Origin: an uncultured Rubrivivax sp.
Lineage (GTDB): Bacteria; Pseudomonadota; Gammaproteobacteria; Burkholderiales; Burkholderiaceae_C
NCBI GenBank assembly: GCA_937975735.1
Contig: CALJUI010000363.1
Coordinates: forward strand, 1 to 24,444
Direction: 5' to 3'
Length of the DNA stretch: 24,444 bases
Under the pieces are notes generated by a model. The model had not been told where the DNA came from and did not search any database. It saw only the letters and a program-made list of their open reading frames with translations. The number at the start of each line of letters is the position of its first letter. Within the stretch, counting starts at the first letter, position 1. Below are positions 19,286 to 24,444 of this stretch, piece after piece. The position numbers were made by a program, and so were the translations under genes.

Positions 19286-20065
19286 TCACTGGCCCTTGAA
19301 CAGCCCCTGGAACTGCCGCGACACCGGCAGCCGTTCGGACCGACCGCGCAGCGTCAGGTGCATGTGGCCTTCGTCGACGCGCACCGCCGCCGCGACATGG
19401 TGGCGGTGCACGATGACCGACCGGTGCACCTGCCAGAACCGATGCTCGTCGAGCTGGGTCAGCAGTTCCTTCAGCGGCGTGCGGATCAGGGCCTCGCCCT
19501 CGACCCCGTCGGCGACGAAGACGACGCGCGTGTAGCGCGCATCGGCCTCGAAGTAGATCACGTCGCCGACGCGGATCAGCCGCACCTCCTTGCCAACGCC
19601 GGCCTGGATCACGTCCAGCGGCGGCGGCTTCCTGGCGCCGGCCGCCAGCTGCGTCAGCAGCGCCTGCAGCTCGGCCGGCGCCGGCGCATGGCGGGCGGTG
19701 CGCGCGCGCACACGCGCGAGCGCCTGCGCCAGCCGCTCGGGGTCCACCGGCTTCATCACGTAGTCGACCGCGCCGGCGTCGAAGGCGGCGAGCGCATGGT
19801 CGCCGAAGGCGGTGACGAAGACCACCGGCGTGCGCCCGTCGATGCGGCGCGCGACGTCGATGCCGGTCATGCCGGGCATGCGGATGTCGAGGAAGCACAC
19901 CGACGGCTCGTGCTCGAGCCAGGCGTCCCAGGCGTCGACGCCGTTCGGGCACTCGGCGACGACCTCCAGCTCGGGCCAGGCGGTCGCCAGCGCGGCGCGC
20001 AGCTGCTGGCGCGGCGCCTCCTCGTCGTCGGCGATCAGGGCGGTCACGGCAGTCGGAGGGCTCAT
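19286..20065 (-). CDS. LytTR-type response regulator
   Basis: A 259-aa DNA-binding response regulator. The receiver domain (about 7-120) has the acidic pair Asp13-Asp14, phospho-acceptor Asp60 in CFLDIRMPG and Lys105 in VMKPVDP. A linker of about 30 residues leads to a LytTR domain (about 150-255) with VGDVIYFEADARYTRV and FWQVHRSVIVHRHHV, the conserved core of LytR/AlgR-type DNA-binding domains. The ATG at 20063-20065 overlaps the kinase stop (ATGA), with GAGGAG at 20077-20082 as ribosome site. A short stem (gccgg 19268-19272 with ccggc 19280-19284) follows the stop but lacks a U-run. Its targets are not visible in the window. Confidence 0.95.
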   Translation of the reverse strand: MSPPTAVTALIADDEEAPRQQLRAALATAWPELEVVAECPNGVDAWDAWLEHEPSVCFLDIRMPGMTGIDVARRIDGRTPVVFVTAFGDHALAAFDAGAVDYVMKPVDPERLAQALARVRARTARHAPAPAELQALLTQLAAGARKPPPLDVIQAGVGKEVRLIRVGDVIYFEADARYTRVVFVADGVEGEALIRTPLKELLTQLDEHRFWQVHRSVIVHRHHVAAAVRVDEGHMHLTLRGRSERLPVSRQFQGLFKGQ

Positions 20066-21159
20066 CGGTCAGGGGTCTCCTCGAAGGGCATCTCGATCGT
20101 CGCGAGGCCGCCGCCGTCGGGCGCGGCGACCAGGCGCAGCGTGGCGCGCTCGCCGAAGGCCTGGGCCAGGCGGGCGCGGCTGTTGGCGAGGCCGACGCCG
20201 TCGCCGCCGGCCGACGGATCGGCGGCCGGGCCGGGGCCGGTGTCGCGCACCGTCAGCACGATGCGACCGTCGCGGACGCCGGCCCGCACCCGGACCTCGG
20301 CGCCGGCCAGCGCCGGCTGCACGCCGTGCTCGACGGCATTCTCCACCAGCGTCAGCAGCAGCCCCGGCGGCACCGCAGCGCGTGCCACCGCGGCATCGAC
20401 CTCGACCGACCAGCGCAGCCGCTCGCCCAGCCGCAGCGCCATCACCGCCAGGTACTGGCGCACCGCGTCGGCCTCGTCGCCGAGCGCCAGCCGCTCGCGG
20501 TTGAACAGCGGCAGCGTCGCGCGCAGGAAGCCGGTCAGCGCCGTCAGCATCGGCGCGGCGCGGTCGTCCTTGGCCTGCACCCAATGCTGCAGCGCGGCCA
20601 GCGCGTTGTACAGGAAGTGCGGCTGGATCTGCGCCGCGGCGAGCTGGCGCGCCATGTCCAGCGCGCGCTGCTGCTCGGCCAGCTCGCGCAGCCGGGCCTC
20701 GATCTGGTGCGCCCGGTACAGCGTCAGGAACCACCAGCCGAGCGCGATCAGGATCGCCAGGCTGGCGCCGACGGCGCGCACCCAGTCGCGCGCGGCCGAT
20801 CCGCTGGGCAGCCGGTGCCACTCGATCGCGCCGATCATCGTGCCAGCCAGCAGCGCGCTGCCGGCCACCGAGATCCAGGTCAACGCGCGGCGGCTGGGCT
20901 GGCGCCACAGCCAGCGCGCGCCCGACAAGGTGATCAGCGCGGCCACCGCCAGCAGCATCGTCAATGCCGCGGTCGCCTCGGGCGGGGCCATCAGCAGCAG
21001 CACCAGCGCGGCAAGCGCAAAGTTGAACAGCGCCACCACGGCCGCCGTCGGGCCGAATCCGTCGCGGCCGGCCAGCGCCAGCTCCTGCGGCGTGAACACG
21101 CGCGGCGGGCCGGGGTTCCAGACCTGGCTCCAGTCGATGCGTTCGGTGCGCGCGCCCAT
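20062..21159 (-). CDS. LytS/YesM-type sensor histidine kinase A
   Basis: A 365-aa sensor kinase of the His_kinase (PF06580-type) class. A short cytoplasmic N terminus is followed by four hydrophobic segments (about 38-58, 63-81, 92-112 and 130-148), a helix linker (150-172), the phospho-acceptor motif QIQPHFLYNALAAL with His181, an N-box in LVENAVEHGVQ, and the glycine-rich DTGPGP and GVGLANSRARL. The ATG at 21157-21159 is supported by a perfect AGGAGG at 21167-21172; the open frame upstream is a shadow of kinase B. It ends in a four-base overlap with the LytTR regulator. Its catalytic part is clearly related to kinase B, but the membrane part differs. Confidence 0.93.
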   Translation of the reverse strand: MGARTERIDWSQVWNPGPPRVFTPQELALAGRDGFGPTAAVVALFNFALAALVLLLMAPPEATAALTMLLAVAALITLSGARWLWRQPSRRALTWISVAGSALLAGTMIGAIEWHRLPSGSAARDWVRAVGASLAILIALGWWFLTLYRAHQIEARLRELAEQQRALDMARQLAAAQIQPHFLYNALAALQHWVQAKDDRAAPMLTALTGFLRATLPLFNRERLALGDEADAVRQYLAVMALRLGERLRWSVEVDAAVARAAVPPGLLLTLVENAVEHGVQPALAGAEVRVRAGVRDGRIVLTVRDTGPGPAADPSAGGDGVGLANSRARLAQAFGERATLRLVAAPDGGGLATIEMPFEETPDR

Positions 21160-21161
21160 GC

Positions 21162-22331
21162 TCAGCCCTCCTGCGGCAGGTGCAGCATCGCCTCGGTGCC
21201 GCGGTCGAGGGCGCGCAGCGTCAGCGTGGCGCGGCCGTCGCCATGGTGGCGCAGCCGCTCGCGGCAGTTCGCCAGGCCGGTGCCGTCGCGCCACTGCGGC
21301 GCCAGGCCGGCGCCGTCGTCACGCACGGTGACCGTCGTGCCGCTGGGATCGCTGCGCACGTCCACCCGTACCGTGCCGCCGCCGAGCGCCGGCGAGATGC
21401 CGTGCTCGACCGCGTTCTCGACCATCGTCAGCAGCACGCCCGACGGCAGCCGCCGCGTGCCGCTGGCGGTGTCGATCGCGATCTCGAACCGCAGCCGCTC
21501 GCCCAGCCGGGCCTGCATGATGCGCAGGTAGCGCCGTACCGCCTCGGCCTCGTCGGCCAGCGTCACGTCCGGACGCGCCAGCAGCTCGGTGGAGCCGCGC
21601 AGGAAAGCCGTCAGGTCCCGCAACAGCGCGCCGGCGCGCGGGTCCCCGCTGTCGACCCAGTGCTGCAGCGCGGCCAGCGTGTTGAACAGGAAGTGTGGCT
21701 GGATCTGGGCCTGCAGCAGGTGCAGCTGGGCCTGCGCGGCCTGACGTTCGGCGGCGTCGCGCGCCTGGGCCAGCGTCATCTGCGCCAGCGCACGGCGGTC
21801 CTGCGCGCTGCGGATCTGCGCCACGCCCCACAGCAGCAGCACCATCGCCGCCAGCCCGATGCCCAGCACCGGCAGCGTGGCCACGGCGGCCTGCCCCAGC
21901 GCCTGCGCCAGCGTCTCCGTCTGCAGCCCGCCCAGCCGCACCACGCGCGCCACCAGGAAACCGACGATCGCACCCCCGTAGGCCAGGGCGCCGATCAGCA
22001 GGGTGGAACGCAGCAGCCGGCGCGAGCTGAACTTCTGCGGCTGCAGCCAGGCGCCCAGCGCCACCATCGGCAGCCCCAGCCACAGCACCAGGGCGCTGCC
22101 CAGCGCCAGCGGCCAGGGCAGGCCGGCATCGAGCACCAGTCCGGCGACCGTGGCCACCAGCGCCGCCAGCACGCCGGCCCACAGCCACAGCCCGTGGCGG
22201 CTGTACAGCCAGCGGTCCAGCCGCTCGACCTCGGCCGCCAGCGCCGGCGGCATGCGGGCGTAGTGGCCTGCGGCCCAGGCGTGATAGCGGCGCTGCAGCC
22301 AGTTGCCCTCGGACAACGGTCGTGAACTCAT
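21162..22331 (-). CDS. LytS/YesM-type sensor histidine kinase B
   Basis: A 389-aa sensor kinase, paralogue of kinase A. A longer cytoplasmic N terminus (about 1-45) with many basic and aromatic residues is followed by four hydrophobic segments (about 48-68, 74-95, 110-130 and 148-170), a coiled-coil-like Ala/Gln linker (178-207), the motif QIQPHFLFNTLAALQHW with His213, the N-box LLTMVENAVEHG, DDGAGL and GTGLANCRERL. It is the first gene of the kinase B-kinase A-regulator unit and ends 2 nt before kinase A begins. The start is the ATG at 22329-22331; no strong ribosome site precedes it. A 67-nt gap separates it from the yafJ stop upstream and would hold any promoter of its own; I see no convincing one. 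Confidence 0.93.
   Translation of the reverse strand: MSSRPLSEGNWLQRRYHAWAAGHYARMPPALAAEVERLDRWLYSRHGLWLWAGVLAALVATVAGLVLDAGLPWPLALGSALVLWLGLPMVALGAWLQPQKFSSRRLLRSTLLIGALAYGGAIVGFLVARVVRLGGLQTETLAQALGQAAVATLPVLGIGLAAMVLLLWGVAQIRSAQDRRALAQMTLAQARDAAERQAAQAQLHLLQAQIQPHFLFNTLAALQHWVDSGDPRAGALLRDLTAFLRGSTELLARPDVTLADEAEAVRRYLRIMQARLGERLRFEIAIDTASGTRRLPSGVLLTMVENAVEHGISPALGGGTVRVDVRSDPSGTTVTVRDDGAGLAPQWRDGTGLANCRERLRHHGDGRATLTLRALDRGTEAMLHLPQEG
21167..21172 (-). promoter_or_regulatory. Ribosome binding site of kinase A
   Basis: The minus strand reads AGGAGG, seven bases before the kinase A ATG and inside the last codons of kinase B. It decides the start and indicates strong translation of kinase A from the shared transcript. 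Confidence 0.85.
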
Positions 22332-22398
22332 GGCGCCACTCTAGAAGCCGGCGCGCGCAGCCTGCGGGCCGAGGCGGCGAATGGTCGGCACGGGCGCT

Positions 22399-23169
22399 TC
22401 AGCCGCCGCCGGCGGGGCTGAACGGCGCGCCGTCGACGAAGACCTGCATCTCGCCGCGGGCCATCGGCGTCCAGGTCTCGCCGGTGGTCAGCGGCTCGGT
22501 GGCGATGATCGCGACGCGGTCGCTCGGCGTCGTCAGCGGGCCGAAGTCCACGCTCAGGTCCTCGTCGGCCAGGGTCGCCGCGCCGAAGGGCTGCTGGCGG
22601 ACCAGCCAGTGCAGCTTGGTCGACGCGTGCGCCCACAGCGCCTGGCCGTTGGACAGCAGCATGTTGAAGGTGCCGAAGGCCGCCGGCGCCGGCATCAGCT
22701 CGCGCAGGGTGCGTGTCAGCTCGTCGACGCTGGGCACGCTCGCATGGGCCTTGGCCAGCTCCTGCATGATCCAGCAGAAGGCACGCTCGCTGTCGGTGTC
22801 GCCGACCGGCCGGAAGTGGCCGTGCAGCCGCGGCATGTAGCCGTGCAGGTCGCCGTTGTGCGCGAACACCCAGTAGCGGCCCCAGAGCTCGCGCACGAAG
22901 GGGTGGCAATTCTCGAGCGCGATGCGGCCGTAGGTCGCCTTGCGGATGTGGGCGATGACCTGGTCGCTCTTGATCGGGTAGTCCTTGACCATCCGCGCCA
23001 CCGGCGAGCGCAGCGCGCTCTCGGGGTCGATGAAGACGCGGATGCCGCGCTCCTCGAAGAAGGCGATGCCGAAGCCGTCCTTGTGCTCGTCGGCGCGCGT
23101 GGCCAGGCCGGCGAAGCTGAACATCACGTCGGTGGGCGTGTTGGCGTTCATGCCCAGCAACTGGCACAT
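22399..23169 (-). CDS. yafJ: Class II glutamine amidotransferase, YafJ type
   Basis: A 256-aa N-terminal-nucleophile amidotransferase-fold protein, very close in length and motifs to E. coli YafJ (255 aa). Cys2 follows the initiator Met (MCQLLGMNANTPTD) and would be the catalytic residue. FSFAGL, HKDGFGIAFFE, VIAHIRKAT, ENCHPFVRELWGR and FAHNGDL match the glutaminase pocket, and GDTDSERAFCW, FGTFNMLLSNG and TEPLTTGETW are further family signatures. It is a stand-alone glutaminase domain with no synthetase domain, and the acceptor of the ammonia is not known. It starts 3 nt after the stop of the flavoprotein gene, so the pair is surely co-transcribed. Confidence 0.94.
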   Translation of the reverse strand: MCQLLGMNANTPTDVMFSFAGLATRADEHKDGFGIAFFEERGIRVFIDPESALRSPVARMVKDYPIKSDQVIAHIRKATYGRIALENCHPFVRELWGRYWVFAHNGDLHGYMPRLHGHFRPVGDTDSERAFCWIMQELAKAHASVPSVDELTRTLRELMPAPAAFGTFNMLLSNGQALWAHASTKLHWLVRQQPFGAATLADEDLSVDFGPLTTPSDRVAIIATEPLTTGETWTPMARGEMQVFVDGAPFSPAGGG

Positions 23170-23172
23170 GGG

Positions 23173-24357
23173 CTACTCGAACATGAGTTTGGTGATGCCC
23201 CGCCAGCTGAGCAGGCGCCCCGGGTTCTGCGTTTCCTCGAGCACCCCGCTCATGCGCCTGAGGATGCGCTCGCTCTTGCGCGCGCGCCAGATCACGAGGT
23301 CGGTCAGCCACGGCCGGCGATTGACGTGTTCGGCCTTCTGGTACAGGTCGAAGCGCGGCTTGAGCGCGCGCAGCGAGGCTTCGTAGCGCGCGCGCACGTC
23401 GGCATCCTCGCCACCGGCGAGCAGGGCGTCGGCGGCGAGCAGCCCGGTGCGCATCGCCTTGCCGATGCCTTCGCCGGTGAAGGCGTAGGTGCTGCCGATC
23501 GTCTCGCCGGTGGCCAGCAGCCCCGGGCGCGACCAGCGCGCGCCGGTCAGCGAGCAGCGCAGCGGCGCGCCCTTGAGCTCGCCCACCCACTGGCCCTGCG
23601 CCAGCAGCACGCGCGCCGGCGCATGCACCTCGGCGAAGGCCTCGAACATCGCGCGCGGGTTGCCGCGCTCGGCGTAGCTGCCGGTGAAGCCGGCGCCGAT
23701 GTTGTAGAGCCCGCCCGGCGCCGGGAAGATCCAGCCGTAGCCGCCGGCCAGGCGCCGGTGCCAGACGATCTGCAGCGTGCGCACCGGGTCGGCCCAGCCA
23801 TCGTGGCGGATGTAGCCGCGCAGTGCCACGCCGCTGGGCACGCGCCTTTCGCACAGGCCGGCGGCCAGCATGGGGCCGGTCGATGCGCCGGTGGCCAGCA
23901 CGACGCGCGCGGCGTGCACCGTGTGCGTCGCGTCGCCGCGCTTGAACGTGGCACCGACGACGCGGTCACCCTCGACGAGCGGCGCCTCGAAGCGCAGCGG
24001 CGGCAGCAGCTCGGCCCCGGCGCGCTGGGCCGAGCGCACGATGATGGGGTCGAGCTCGCGACGGGGCAGCACCGCCAGCGTGCCGGGCACGTCGACACGG
24101 CCGCCGCGCGGCGCGAAGCAGCTGACGGCCACCACGCGCTGCGCATGCGCCATCACCTCGTCGAGCACGCCGAGCTCGCGCAGCGCCTCGTGCGCGTCGG
24201 GGATCAGCCCGTCACCGCAGACCTTGTCGCGCGGGAAGGCATACTGGTCGGCCAGCAGCACGTGGCGGCCGGCGGCGGCCAGCCGTTGCGCGCAGGCGCT
24301 GCCTGCCGGGCCGGCGCCCACGACCAGGACATCGCACGAGGCGGGGAGGGTAGCCAT
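23173..24357 (-). CDS. Geranylgeranyl-reductase-family FAD oxidoreductase
   Basis: A 394-aa flavoprotein. The N-terminal dinucleotide fold CDVLVVGAGPAGSACAQRL contains GAGPAG at 14-19, and the family motif FPRDKVCGDGLIP follows at about 40-53. YGWIFPAPGGLYNIGAG and the second FAD motif LLATGETIGSTYAFTGEGIG (about 286-305) are typical of the geranylgeranyl reductase/BchP-like family. No other photosynthesis gene is in the window and the protein lacks features specific to BchP, so reduction of an isoprenoid or quinone-like lipid is a family-level guess. It is the first gene of a pair with yafJ. Upstream are a -10-like TAAAAT (24367-24372, minus) and an FNR-like palindrome (24389-24402). If that -10 is used, the transcript would be nearly leaderless. 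Confidence 0.9.
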   Translation of the reverse strand: MATLPASCDVLVVGAGPAGSACAQRLAAAGRHVLLADQYAFPRDKVCGDGLIPDAHEALRELGVLDEVMAHAQRVVAVSCFAPRGGRVDVPGTLAVLPRRELDPIIVRSAQRAGAELLPPLRFEAPLVEGDRVVGATFKRGDATHTVHAARVVLATGASTGPMLAAGLCERRVPSGVALRGYIRHDGWADPVRTLQIVWHRRLAGGYGWIFPAPGGLYNIGAGFTGSYAERGNPRAMFEAFAEVHAPARVLLAQGQWVGELKGAPLRCSLTGARWSRPGLLATGETIGSTYAFTGEGIGKAMRTGLLAADALLAGGEDADVRARYEASLRALKPRFDLYQKAEHVNRRPWLTDLVIWRARKSERILRRMSGVLEETQNPGRLLSWRGITKLMFE

Positions 24358-24388
24358 CGGTTGCGAATTTTAGGCGCCGGCCCTGCAC

Positions 24389-24402
24389 TTGACCGACGTC
24401 AA
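24389..24402. promoter_or_regulatory. Candidate FNR/CRP-family binding site
   Basis: The bases ttgac-cgac-gtcaa form a perfect 5-4-5 palindrome. It matches the FNR/Anr/FixK pattern TTGAT-N4-ATCAA with the symmetric T-to-C and A-to-G variant common in betaproteobacteria. It lies 32 nt upstream of the flavoprotein ATG. A -10-like TAAAAT at 24367-24372 would put the site near -35.5 rather than the ideal -41.5, so it may act as a repressor site there, or it may serve a divergent gene beyond the right edge. Confidence 0.5.
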
Positions 24403-24444
24403 TCGAGCGCGCGGACGCTGCGTTGATGATCGAGCGGAACACGC

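Noticed and set aside
22328..23854. 508-codon minus-strand open frame across yafJ and the flavoprotein gene
   Set aside because: It is in another frame of the same strand as two well-supported genes and encodes Arg/Ala-rich low-complexity sequence.
23173..24357. Calling the flavoprotein BchP of bacteriochlorophyll synthesis
   Set aside because: No other photosynthesis gene is present and the neighbour is yafJ, so only the wider reductase family can be claimed.
24212..24442. 76-codon minus-strand open frame over the FNR-like site
   Set aside because: Most of it is the out-of-frame shadow of the flavoprotein gene and becomes arginine/proline rich; it has no ribosome site.
24426..24444. ATG at the right edge on the plus strand as start of a divergent gene
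   Set aside because: Only six codons are visible and there is no ribosome site, so a gene cannot be supported from this window.

Overview
The window looks like chromosomal DNA from a very GC-rich betaproteobacterium, most likely a Burkholderiales member of the Rubrivivax/Leptothrix/Methylibium type. This is inferred from the extreme G/C bias at third codon positions, the type-2 PyrF, the gltI-J-K-L transporter arrangement and the YafJ-type amidotransferase. No tRNA, rRNA, CRISPR array, insertion sequence, prophage or large repeat was seen. Genes are dense, with many start/stop overlaps.

Layout. (1) Bases 1-95: the last codons of an unidentified plus-strand gene. (2) Bases 92-9160: a long minus-strand block. 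In transcription order it holds a BMP-family nucleoside-type binding protein, a haloacid-dehalogenase-like HAD hydrolase, a 374-nt intergenic region, the glutamate/aspartate ABC importer gltI-gltJ-gltK-gltL, a small unrecognised 96-aa protein, and the ATPase and two permeases of a purine-nucleoside-type ABC importer. (3) Bases 9333-14785: the only complete plus-strand cassette, purB, pyrF and a large hybrid sensor kinase with four PAS domains. (4) Bases 14754-19226, minus: an M14 metallocarboxypeptidase followed by the 2Fe-2S and molybdopterin subunits of an isoquinoline-1-oxidoreductase-type hydroxylase. (5) Bases 19286-22331, minus: two paralogous LytS/YesM-type sensor kinases and one LytTR response regulator. 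(6) Bases 22399-24357, minus: a geranylgeranyl-reductase-family flavoprotein followed by YafJ. An FNR-like palindrome lies just upstream.

Functional reading. Purine metabolism recurs: a BMP binding protein is divergent from purB, and the matching transporter core lies 4.5 kb away, separated from it by the acidic amino acid importer. The glt operon has a perfect 10-bp stem between gltI and gltJ, suited to making more binding protein than permease. A sigma-54-like element lies in its long upstream region.

The best candidates for something undescribed are the tandem-kinase LytTR system, the translationally coupled M14 peptidase-molybdenum hydroxylase operon, the split nucleoside importer, and the candidate oxygen-responsive (FNR-type) site upstream of the flavoprotein-YafJ pair. 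None can be proven novel without database searches.
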